Below are positions 53,405-64,000 of a stretch of DNA of 64,000 bases, piece by piece. A program made the translations under genes and the position numbers. The number at the start of each line of letters is the position of its first letter. Within the stretch, counting starts at the first letter, position 1. The notes under the pieces were generated by a model, which saw only the letters and a list, made by a program, of their open reading frames with translations, had not been told where the DNA came from and made no database searches. Source of the stretch: Aurelia coerulea (Eukaryota > Cnidaria > Scyphozoa > Semaeostomeae > Ulmaridae); the NCBI GenBank assembly GCA_039566865.1, contig CM076948.1, positions 21,153,001 through 21,217,000 on the forward strand, given 5' to 3'.

Positions 53405-56400
53405 CATAGAAATAGAAGGACTAGAATGCGTGGTAGGTCACGTGATGCGTAACAACCATGGGGAACCAAAATGGTAGCACCACGTTGGCAAAAAGCCGCG
53501 GGAAATCCAAGCTAACAGTGGATCGCAGTGAACTCTCCGAATTCCTCGACAAGTTATTGGGAATTTCTAGCTTTATTTTCAGAGATCGTCGAATTAGTTT
53601 GAAAAATGGTTGTCTCTTTCACTGAATTTGGCTGCAAAAAGCGTTGGATTCCGGAGAAAGAGCTGCGTCCTGGCCAGAAAAACATTTCGTTTCACCAGTA
53701 AGTACTAGAGTAGACCAGGCCGGTTTCGTGGATGGAGCGAGGATCACAGTCCTTTAGTAAGAGATAACGACGTCTTATTCTGAAACCGTAGTTCTAGAAT
53801 TTGCATTCATTTTATGATTTTTAAGATTTCAATATCTGTCAAAGGAGTCACAGTGGCCAAAGTCGGGCCAAAATGAAAGACTGATTTTTAGGCCCATCAA
53901 CATAACAAATAAAAAGCATTTGAAGAAACTAACTGTTGTGGTCCAAATCCAATCTCTTTTTAAATTTTGCTTTCAAATTTCTTTACGAGTTTCTCCAATA
54001 TTTACCTCTTGAAATGTAAACTTCATCCTATTTTGTTGAAAAGGTACAAAGTACCTATGAAGATCTCAAAACAACTATCACACCCAAAGCAGCATGATGT
54101 CAACACACAATTTTCTTATATTAGAAACGTGGATCAGCTCATAGTGCTAAAAGTTTCATAAATATCCCACATGAAAATTTCTGGTTCTTAGTGTGAAAAT
54201 TTTCTTAATTTGTTTCTTATTTTTAGCTGCATGAATTGTGATATAGTTTTCACCACTGCCACTCATTTTTCCTTGACATGCAGCATGATGTTCAGCAAGG
54301 AATAGAGTTGTAGTGTGCTCAATGAAGACATAACTTTCGTGAATATTAATCAAAAATAAAGGGTCAACAACAGTGTTATCAAGATGTTCTTGAATGTTGC
54401 TTTTAAAAGTTTCCTAGTGCCTCTCAAACACTTTTCTGGAGTTTCTTAAATTTTTGGCTATCCTAAGACTAGTTTACTGCATGGTGCAAACATTTTCGTG
54501 TGAACTAGGAAAATTGAGGCTGCAAATCACAAAACGCTCTAAGCATTTTCAATCCAGGTAGCATGGTTTCTCAACCTTTGAAAAGTGAGCATACTGTTTC
54601 TTAGGCTCCTTGTAAAAAATGAGTGTGGTCCCAGTAAAGACACTTTTCTGTATTCTCCCAGAGCAGATTATCATTGCTAACGGATGGAGTTATTGATACT
54701 GAAGTTTGTTTTGGCCAAGCCCTTACGGTTTCAAATCTTCTCTGAGATCATAGAGAAATTTCCATGAAAGACCTCAGGCCCACAGAAAAAAACAAGGCAA
54801 AAGTTATGTCTACTTTTCACTCCTTCCATGGATTTAAATATTATTAAGCAGAATTCCAAGATAAACGAAACTTAAGATTCAAAATTACAGACACAATTCA
54901 AAACTACTGTTATTTCAACTTTCAATATCTCATTGATTTAACTCTGCTATAAAAGATCGATATGTAAATAGCTAAATTACAGTGCATCACAACAACTGGC
55001 ATCAAGCAGCATAACAACAAATCTGTGAGAACCATTTCCTCCCTTTGATTACAGCTGACCTCCTTCTATGCCAAAGTCTGATTCTCTAGTTAAAAATGTT
55101 CACAAAAAGATGCTGTCTGCTATGTACGTAGTATGCAGAACATCTTTAAGAAACCAAGTCCAAAGATATAGACCACTCTCAAAAGGTTGTCTAATCCTGC
55201 TCCTCCTGAAACTTCTCCTGCCTTGGATCCAGAACATGTAAAATTGGACCACACATTTGCATCAAAGATTTTACCTAAAAAAAGAAAGAAAATTATAAGG
55301 AAAAGCTCAAGAAAACATTACAAATAGGTATACTTAGGCTCAAAAACCTTAAGGAGGGGAAATTATCCCAAGTTTCACTTTACAGTTGAAAAAATGAATT
55401 AGTTCTCAGCAGAAAAAGACAAATTACTTGCAGATAACTATGCCCAAATTGCTACAGCACACTTTAGGAATGGGGCGAAGAATTGCAATAAATTATCTTA
55501 AAATGTACTCTGAGGAAATGAAGAAATTTGCCATTTTCCCTTCATTTTTATAGCCAAAGGGCATATGAATTTGCCAGGAAGTCCCTGAATTTGCCCCATA
55601 CAGCAACAATTAGATCTTGGTCTGTAAATATTTAATGTGAGCAAGGAAAAAGAAATCACTACGGACCAAGAAGATTGTTTACTGGTACTAGATGACATGT
55701 CAATTAAAGAGCAACACCCAATGTAACAAAAAATAACCAAATTTGTTGGAAATGCTGACTAGCCCACTCTTAAAGCTGAAGCCCACAACGCAGTTGTCAC
55801 CAGCACTTTTCTGTCTTACTTCCAAAAACCAGCAAACCCATGGTATGTTCCCCTTGCACACAGCTAGACAAATAGTGAAGGGACTTTCTAAAACCGTTGA
55901 TTTATGAAAACATATCCTGTTTCCCAGGGAAAGGGCACAGGTTTGTGCAGTCTTATTGAGGTTGCCTCAAACATATATCAGATCTTGTTGCAAGTAAATC
56001 TAAATAAAAGTGCATACAGTGGCAACTTCATCACTAAACTAAAGTTAGAGTTACAGCCCTTCACCTTTCATCCTCATCTTGATTGCCGTTGCGTTTTTGC
56101 TGCTTCAAATTGACAGAATTGTTTACTTAGATTATTACTGGACGGTAATTTGAAAATTGTCAAGTTTATCAAATTAAAACTTTCGATTGTTGTTGCCACT
56201 GACAAACCACGAAACCACGAATGTTGGTAGATTAAGCATGTAGGGCCTAAAGTTTGTTGATTAGCCTTACAACGCAAAAGTTTCGTCAATTCTCTCTTTT
56301 CATTGAAGCTTAAACTTCATTCTAAAGATGTAAAAGATCAGAGATGAAATGTAGATTGCAATGAAAACACATTTCATATGTTAAAAACATAAATATTGGC

Positions 56401-56765
56401 AGGTATGTTGCATTTAAAGCACGTCAATTAACTTCCAGTGGGCTGATCTGACAAACTTCGGCCTAAGTTGCTACGATCTAAGGTCGATATCAATGACTAA
56501 AACGACTAAAAGTGGCTCATAACTGATCAAAATGAAATGCCTGTGGCACTACTTACTTTAAAATGACTCGTTCTCGATATTTTGTTGCCTTTCTGCAAGC
56601 CAGCAGCACCAAAACAGAACAGCGGTGTAGGTCCTCGCACTGCGGGTCCTTTGTTTATCCAAATCTTTTGCCAACGTGGTGCTACCATCTTTGCTCTCCA
56701 TGCGTATTACGCACCAAACAAAAGCGAAACAATAGACCGCGCATTCTAGTCCTTTTATTTCTATG
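53405..56765. mobile_element. 3.4-kb element with 26-base ends and 8-base duplication
   Basis: CATAGAAATAGAAGGACTAG... is inverted at the right end (25 of 26 match) and flanked by exact GTATTATA (53397-53404, 56766-56773). Subterminal ATGGTAGCACCACGTTGG is also inverted (56678-56697). hAT or P type by duplication length. It inserted within the minisatellite. Apart from the possible exon at 53606, the interior (53700-56560) shows MITE-like TTTCTTAAATTTTTGG pieces and no transposase. Confidence 0.85.
53606..53697 (+). CDS. Possible first coding exon inside the 3.4-kb element
   Basis: ATG followed by 30 codons (MVVSFTEFGCKKRWIPEKEL, then RPGQKNISFHQ) to a CCA|GTAAGT donor. The composition is protein-like, and a CACGTG box lies about 165 bases upstream (53438). 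The family is not recognised and no second exon was found. It could be a transposase start or a captured host exon. Confidence 0.35.
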
Positions 56766-56773
56766 GTATTATA

Positions 56774-57107
56774 TCAAGACACCCCAATTCATCTTTTTTA
56801 AGAATCACAACAAAGGCATTCATCTTTTTTAAGAATCACAACAAAGGTATTATGTCAAGACAGCCCAATTCATCTTTTTTAAGAATCACAACAAAGGCAT
56901 TATGTCAAGACAGCCCAATTCATCTTTTTTAAGAATCACAACAAAGGCATTATGTCAAGACAGCCCAATTCATCTTTTTTAAGAATCACAACAAGGCATT
57001 ATGTCAAGACAGCCCAATTCATCTTTCTCAAGAAGCACAACAAGTCGTTGTATCAAGACAGCCCAATTCCTCTTTTTTAAGAATCACAACAAGGCATTAT
57101 GTCAAGA
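56774..57107. repeat. 50-base minisatellite, right part (about 6.5 units)
   Basis: Same unit as 53232-53396, in the same orientation, 49-50 bases per copy. Confidence 0.92.
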
Positions 57108-57112
57108 TAATA

Positions 57113-58102
57113 TCGGGTGAGTCAGAAAAAAAACCCGTTTGAATGTTCACGGCTCCCTGGATACACTCATTTTTTTATAAGAAACCAAGGTCCGAGGCTG
57201 GTAGGCAGTTTCTTAAATTTTTGGACAATTTTGCTACCAAAATAGTCTTATGCGTTTCTTATATTTTTAATGCCGAAAGTGTAGAGTTAATTTTGTTTTG
57301 TCTGAAGGGCTCCCAAATTACTTAGTAAGATCTCCAAACAAGTAAATAACATGATTCGCACTCAAAATAATGTCCAAACAGTTGCTATAACTGTACAATG
57401 TCAAAGCGTTTTTGTGTGCGATAGGAAAATTAAAACTGTAAATTACAGAAGTTTCTTAGCTTTTTCAATTCAGGTAGAGTTGTTTCTTAGCTTTCGAAAA
57501 ATGGAGCCTACCGTTTCTTATAAGCGGTTTCTTATAAAAAATGAGTGTATCAAGCCAATGATATCGGCAAATATATAGTTTGATGGTAGAAATGTTCAAA
57601 TCTACTATAAAATTTACCTGACTGAAATCGGCCACTCCATTCTGAAATTACGAGGGATTTTCTCTAGACGCGCCCAAAATAATGAACAAATTTCCCTTAC
57701 ATTTCTGCCTTACAACAACCTTACAGCAATGACTTGTGGGCGCTTTTTAGCACGTGCTATCCTCTTGGGAGGATGAACAAGTCCTCCCCCTGGTATCGAT
57801 GACCTATTCAAGGGAATTCCATTATCACAAGAGGACAAAATACATGAATTTATGTGAGTGTTATCAATTTTAGGAAGGAAAATTTGCTCATTGATTTCAT
57901 TCGTTTCTGCAGGCCTTCGGAAGGGGCTTTCTGCAGAAAATCACCCATATCGACGGGAAGGAATGGCCGATTAAGGCCGGGTAAATTGCTGAACCTAATT
58001 GAACATATTGGCAATAAGACAAGACAGTTATCAATATTATTGCTTTGATATTCATGGAGCAGTGGCCTTCCAAGTGGGGATTCTTTTTTCTGACTCAGCC
58101 GG
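57113..58102. mobile_element. Tc1/mariner-like element with a nested MITE
   Basis: TA | TCGGGTGAGTCAG ... CTGACTCAGCCGG | TA. It aligns with 49872-51664 at both ends (for example GGCCGATTAAGGCCGGGTAA near the right). It lacks the LINE but carries a MITE. Confidence 0.85.
57164..57547. mobile_element. TA-flanked MITE (CACTCATTTTT ends)
   Basis: CACTCATTTTTTTATAAGAA / inverted TTCTTATAAAAAATGAGTG between TA (57162-57163, 57548-57549). The empty site GGATATGAAG is at about 49921-49930. Related pieces lie at 5.3, 44.9 and 54.4 kb. Confidence 0.87.
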
Positions 58103-58240
58103 TACAATAGTTAATCATGAATTAATGAATCAAAATACGCAAAAAAACACTGCGCTATAATCATGTTTGCGCAATAGCCAACCTTACACACTTCCAACAT
58201 GTTAGCTGTTGTTTGATAGCTCACAATATACGCAAAACTA

Positions 58241-58847
58241 TGACTTGTAAAGCTATATACATAACTGTCAATCAGAAGGGGTGTATTTCTAAACAATATA
58301 TACAGAAAACTATGACTTGCAAAAGCAAAACTATACATAACTGTCACTCAGAAGGGGTGTATTTCTAAACATTATATACACAAAACTATGACTTGCAAAA
58401 GCAAAACTATACATAAATGTCACTCAGAAGGGGTGTATTTCTAAACAATATATACACAAAACTATGACTTGCAAAAGCAAAACTATACATAAATGTCACT
58501 CAGAAGGGGTCTATTTCTAAACAATATATACACAAAACTATGACTTGCAAAAGCAAAACTATACATAACTGTCACTCAGAAGGGGTGTATTTCTAAAAAA
58601 TATATACACGCAAAAGCAAAACTATACATAAATGTCACTCAGAAGGGGTGTATTTCTAAACAATATACACACGCAAAAGCAAGACTATACATAAATGTCA
58701 CTCAGAAGGGGTGTATTTCTAAACAATATACACACGCAAAAGCAAAACTATACATAACTGTCACTCATAATGGGTGTATTTCTAAACAATATACACACGC
58801 AAAAGCAAAACTATACATAAATGTCACTCAGAAGGGGTTTATTTTTA
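58241..58847. repeat. VNTR with 76- and 62-base units, about nine copies
   Basis: ACTCAGAAGGGGTGTATTTC recurs. The first units are 76 bases. From about 58600 the units lack AAAACTATGACTTG and are 62 bases. Confidence 0.9.
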
Positions 58848-59099
58848 ATCAAACCTGCAATTGGAGTTGCTTTGCAGCCAGATACAGCTTTCGTTGTCAA
58901 TGATCTAAACTTATTCAAGGATGGCAAAATGTTTGTTTTCGTTACTTAAAGGGTATGAATAAATGCATTGAAAACCTAATTCTGAGTTGTACTCTTTAAG
59001 CAACATCGTTTTTCTTGCCGAAGAGCCGTTATTGTGAGATTTTGCATTTCCTTCAAGTCTACAATATTGGTCTGCGTTTCTTTCTTATATTCATGCTCT

Positions 59100-59575
59100 A
59101 TACAAAAGGAAACCAATCTCGCAATCATCGGTGCTTTCTACAGCATGCCTCACAATCAGGCAGTCCTAAAAAGAGCTACATTTTTGATTTGCTAATTTAA
59201 AACCAATCACAAGATATGCTATATGCCTGGAGAGATAATTTGGTTATTGCTGTACTTGCCAAAAAAGGAAATTTGAAGATCGACCTTATCATAAAATGTT
59301 GGTGATTTTTCAAACAGGAGTACTTGGGAATCGGGACACCTGGTATGTACTAAGATACTGAATTAATTTTAGACACAAAAGAGAATCTTGCAAATCCAGA
59401 CAATATTCTTTGAGTTCTGAGGTTTGAAGTTCCAGGTTGTCCGAAAACTGAAACCACCTAGCTAAAGCCACCTGGTTACTATTTTAGAACAGATTTTCAT
59501 AACATATCTAAAAGAAACAAGAAAAATGGCACAAAAAAGGACATTACATAATACCAAGATAAACATTATTCACGG
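59100..59575. repeat. Dispersed repeat, copy B (uninterrupted)
   Basis: Colinear with 9800-11013 minus the LINE at 10090-10794. It shows the intact AAGATACTGAATT target. Confidence 0.8.
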
Positions 59576-59647
59576 TCAGAAAGCTTAAAGTCAGAAAGCT
59601 CAATTGATTTTGGAAATGTTTGCCAAGGCTCTTTCTTTAGTTTAGTG

Positions 59648-62600
59648 AATATCAGCCACGTACTTTTTACTCCACAGCCCACCAAACATGTTAACTTCTT
59701 TCACATCTAAATTAGCCTTTGAATGATAGATTAACATATTAATTTTGAATATCGGCCACGTACTTTTTACTCCACAGCCCGCCAAACATGTTAACTTCTT
59801 TCACATCTAAATTAGCCTTTGAAAGATAGATTAACATATTAATTATGAATATCGGCCACGTACTTTTTACTCCACAGCCCACCAAACATGTTAACTTCTT
59901 TCACATCTAAATTAGCCTTTGAATGATAGATTAACATATTAATTTTGAATATCGGCCACGTACTTTTTACTCCACAGCCCGCCAAACATGTTAACTTCTT
60001 TCACATCTAAATTAGCCTTTGAATGATAGATTAACATATTAATTATGAATATCGGCCACGTATTTTTTACCCCACACCCCGCCAAACATGTTAACTTCTT
60101 TCGCATCTAAATTAGCCTTTGAATGATAGATTAACATATTAATTATGAATATCGGCCACGTATTTTTTACCCCACACCCCGCCAAACATGTTAACTTCTT
60201 TCACATCTAAATTAGCCTTTGAATGATAGATTAACATATTAATTTTGAATATCGGCCACGTACTTTTGCCCCACAGCCCGCCAAACATGTTAACTTCTTT
60301 CACATCTAAATTAGCCTTTGAATGATAGATTAACATATTAATTTTGAATATCGGCCACGTATTTTTTACCCCACACCCCGCTAAACATGTTAACTTCTTT
60401 CACATCTAAATTAGCCTTTGAATGATAGATTAACATATTAATTTTGAATATCGGCCACGTATTTTTTACCCCACACCCCGCCAAACATGTTAACTTCTTT
60501 CACATCTAAATTAGCCTTTGAATGATAGATTAACATATTAATTGTTAATATCGGCCACGTATTTTTTACCCCACACCCCGCCAAACATGTTAACTTCTTT
60601 CACATCTAAATTAGCCTTTGAATGATAGATTAACATATTAATTTTGAATATCGGCCACGTACTTTTGCCCCACAGCCCGCCAAACATGTTAACTTCTTTC
60701 ACATCTAAATTAGCCTTTGAATGATAGATTAACATATTAATTTTGAATATCGGCCACGTATTTTTTACCCCGCACCCCGCCAAACATGTTAACTTCTTTC
60801 ACATCTAAATTAGCCTTTGAATGATAGATTAACATATTAATTTTGAATATCGGCCACGTATTTTTTACCCCGCACCCCGCCAAACATGTTAACTTCTTTC
60901 ACATCTAAATTAGCCTTTGAATGATAGATTAACATATTAATTTTGAATATCGGCCACGTACTTTTGCCCCACAGCCCGCCAAACATGTTAACTTCTTTCA
61001 CATCTAAATTAGCCTTTGAATGATAGATTAACATATTAATTTTGAATATCGGCCACGTATTTTTTACCCCACACCCCGCCAAACATGTTAACTTCTTTCA
61101 CATCTAAATTAGCCTTTGAATGATAGATTAACATATTAATTATGAATATCGGCCACGTATTTTTTACCCCACACCCCGCCAAACATATTAACTTCTTTCA
61201 CATCTAAATTAGCCTTTGAATGATAGATTAACATATTAATTATGAATATCGGCCACGTACTTTTTACCCCACAGCCCGCCAAACATGTTAACTTCTTTCA
61301 CATCTAAATTAGCCTTTGAATGATAGATTAACATATTAATTATTGAATATCGGCCACGTACTTTTTGCCCCACAGCCCACCAAACATGTTAACTTCTTTC
61401 ACATCTAAATTAGCCTTTGAATGATAGATTAACATATTAATTGTGAATATCGGCCACGTATTTTTTACCCCACACCCCGCCAAACATGTTAACTTCTTTC
61501 ACATTAAATTAGTCTTTGAATGATAGATTAACATATTAATTTTGAATATCGGCCACGTACTTTTTACCCCACAGCCCGCCAAACATGTTAACTTCTTTCA
61601 CATCTAAATTAGCCTTTGAATGATAGATTAACATATTAATTATGAATATCGGCCACGTACTTTTTACCCCACAGCCCGCCAAACATGTTAACTTCTTTCA
61701 CATCTAAATTAGCCTTTGAATGATAGATTAACATATTAATTATTAATATCGGCCACGTATTTTTTACCCCACAGCCCGCCAAACATGTTAACTTCTTTCA
61801 CATCTAAATTAGCCTTTGAATGATAGATTAACATATTAATTATGAATATCGGCCACGTATTTTTTACCCCACAGCCCGCCAAACATGTTAACTTCTTTCA
61901 CATCTAAATTAGCCTTTGAATGATGGATTAACATATTAATTATTGAATATCGGCCACGTACTTTTTGCCCCACAGCCCGCCAAACATGTTAACTTCTTTC
62001 ACATCTAAATTAGCCTTTGAATGATAGATTAACATATTAATTATTGAATATCGGCCACGTACTTTTTGCCCCACAGCCCGCCAAACATGTTAACTTCTTT
62101 CACATCTAAATTAGCCTTTGAATGATAGATTAACATATTAATTTTGAATATCGGCCACGTATTTTTTACCCCGCACCCCGCCAAACATGTTAACTTCTTT
62201 CACATCTAAATTAGCCTTTGAATGATAGATTAACATATTAATTTTGAATATCGGCCACGTACTTTTTGCCCCACAGCCCGCCAAACATGTTAACTTCTTT
62301 CACATCTAAATTAGCCTTTGAATGATAGATTAACATATTAATTTTGAATATCGGCCACGTATTTTTTACCCCACACCCCGCCAAACATATTAACTTCTTT
62401 CACATCTAAATTAGCCTTTGAATGATAGATTAACATATTAATTATGAATATCGGCCACGTATTTTTTACCCCACACCCCGCTAAACATGTTAACTTCTTT
62501 CACATCTAAATTAGCCTGAATTTGAATGATAGATTAGCATATCAATTGTGAATATCGGCCACGTACTTTTTACCCCACAGCCCGCCAAACATGTTAACTT

Positions 62601-63265
62601 CTTTCACATCTAAATTAGCCTTTGAATGATAGATTAACATATTAATTTTGAATATCGGCCACGTACTTTTTGCCCCACAGCCCGCCAAACATGTTAACTT
62701 CTTTCACATCTAAATTAGCCTTTGAATGATAGATTAACATATTAATTTTGAATATCGGCCACGTACTTTTTGCCCCACAGCCCGCCAAACATGTTAACTT
62801 CTTTCACATCTAAATTAGCCTTTGAATGATAGATTAACATATTAATTATTAATATCGGCCACGTATTTTTTACTCCACAGCCCGCCAAACATGTTAACTT
62901 CTTTCACATCTAAATTAGCCTTTGAATGATAGATTAACATATTAATTATTAATATCGGCCACGTATTTTTTACTCCACAGCCCGCCAAACATGTTAACTT
63001 CTTTCACATCTAAATTAGCCTTTGAATGATAGATTAACATATTAATTATTAATATCGGCCACGTATTTTTTACTCCACAACCCGCCAAACATGTTAACTT
63101 CTTTCACATCTAAATTAGCCTTTGGATGATAGATTAACATATTAATTATGAATATCGGCCACGTATTTTTTACCCCACACCCCGCCAAACATGTTAACTT
63201 CTTTTACATCTAAATTAGCCTTTGAATGATAGATTAACATATTAATTATGAATATTGGCCACGTA
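59648..63265. repeat. 100-base satellite, about 36 units
   Basis: AATATCGGCCACGTA...CCGCCAAACATGTTAACTTC...TTAACATATTAATT repeats every 98-101 bases without a break. Two main variants differ at ACTTTTGCCCCACAGCCCG versus ATTTTTTACCCCACACCCCG. The array ends within a unit at about 63265. Confidence 0.96.
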
Positions 63266-63484
63266 ATAAGGTAGATAATTAACGATTTTTATGTTTGATT
63301 GTAGACGTAGTTAGAATCGTAATTAGAGAGTTTTAGGGCGATAGATTTAGGACGAGAGAGATACAATACGCGATAGATTTGTTCATGGTAGATTCGATAA
63401 TTTGGATAGGATCGTTTCGACTCGAGATACATTTTGATACCTCATAATTCCGTAATTTCATCGTCATTCCCCAGGAAGAATCAA
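63266..63484. other. Unassigned spacer after the satellite
   Basis: Short region rich in ATAGATTT and GATAG motifs. Nothing recognised. Confidence 0.4.
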
Positions 63485-63497
63485 AATAATGATCATC

Positions 63498-64000
63498 ATG
63501 GCCAGCATAGGTTCCAAATCATTTAAAAGGCTGGTGTCAAATTGAGCGACCTATTTCTTTCAGCTGAATGACTTCAAAGAAATTTTAGCTATTTCTCTAT
63601 AAGTCTACCTTTGGAATTTTCTGAAATCTTCAATACTTTCAGTATTAGAGTTTTTTCTTCTTTTTCAAGAATTCAAAAAAAAATTTTCAAAAAACCTTAA
63701 AACCATCGTAATTTCTAAACCGCTTGACGCAACATGAAGTAATTTCGAAGAGAACTATAGTTTATGGATGCCTTCAATATGGTATCAAGCAAAAGTCTGC
63801 CACTCATCTGGGTTATGATTTAGAAAATTGATGACGTCACATCCTCAAATGACTTCAAATGTAAGATATAGGCTGTATTTTCCAAAAAAATTCAAAATTT
63901 CTGGAAAGTCCAACGGTAGAATTATAAATAAGTATCTAAAGTTTCTTTCAAGCCATTCAATCAGAAGAAATAGGTCATTGAATTTTTACACCCACCTTTT
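63498..64000. mobile_element. Dispersed inverted-repeat element, cut by window edge
   Basis: GCATAGGTTCCAAATCATTT and inner blocks AAGTCCAACGGTAGAATTAT match the element at 49202-49735. The right end lies beyond the window. Confidence 0.78.

Noticed and set aside
53606..53697. THAP or other zinc finger in the 3.4-kb element
   Set aside because: There is a single Cys and no C-x-x-H partner in reach. The frame is too short to assign.
60139..61082. Minus-strand frames of 65-81 residues in the 100-base satellite
   Set aside because: They repeat with the satellite period and exist only because some units lack stops. There are no protein features.
59648..63265. CRISPR-like regular repeat
   Set aside because: The units are contiguous with no unique spacers, and the context is a eukaryotic genome.

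Overview
The window looks like nuclear DNA of a marine invertebrate, most likely an anthozoan cnidarian (coral or sea anemone). It is AT-rich and gene-poor, has introns, and is packed with nested transposable elements. The one clear host gene ends in a fibrinogen-like module of the kind I associate with secreted cnidarian proteins. This assignment rests on recognised protein families, not on a search.

The central feature is one gene on the minus strand, from a start codon at 53168 to a stop at 14906. I could place 18 coding exons. They join in compatible phases to a 2,649-base reading frame (882 residues): signal peptide, PAN/apple domain, a short Cys-rich exon, one EGF-like exon, ten almost identical calcium-binding EGF exons, a half-length EGF exon, one more divergent EGF exon, and a three-exon fibrinogen-like C-terminal module. 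Nine of the ten similar EGF exons sit in a tandem array with a period of about 541 bases (36.8-41.3 kb). The tenth (34.4 kb) is set apart by a 2-kb inverted-repeat element, of which the array introns appear to carry a shortened version.

Almost everything else is mobile DNA. 0-14.9 kb, downstream of the gene: G/C-ended MITEs with 8-base target duplications, a decayed LINE inside a 2.3-kb inverted-repeat element, fold-back elements, and a 3.5-kb element with long inverted ends holding a THAP-type zinc finger split by a CACTG-ended MITE. 15-31 kb, 3' introns: LINE remnants, a pair of TTAA-flanked elements sharing one TTAA, and a piggyBac-like MITE. 31-34 kb: a second TTAA-sharing pair with a third element nested inside. 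41.5-46.9 kb: a 5.3-kb element inserted into the EGF repeat region, itself containing a hAT-type element, a TA-flanked MITE and a LINE. 47-53 kb, 5' introns: further inverted-repeat and fold-back elements. 53.2-59.6 kb, upstream: a 50-base minisatellite split by a 3.4-kb element with an 8-base duplication, Tc1/mariner-like elements, and a 76/62-base VNTR. 59.65-63.27 kb: a 100-base satellite of about 36 units with partial three-unit higher-order structure. The window ends in a dispersed inverted-repeat element.

I found no rRNA genes, no intact tRNA genes, no CRISPR array and no bacterial-type operons. All element classes are inferred from terminal repeats, target duplications and recognisable protein fragments.
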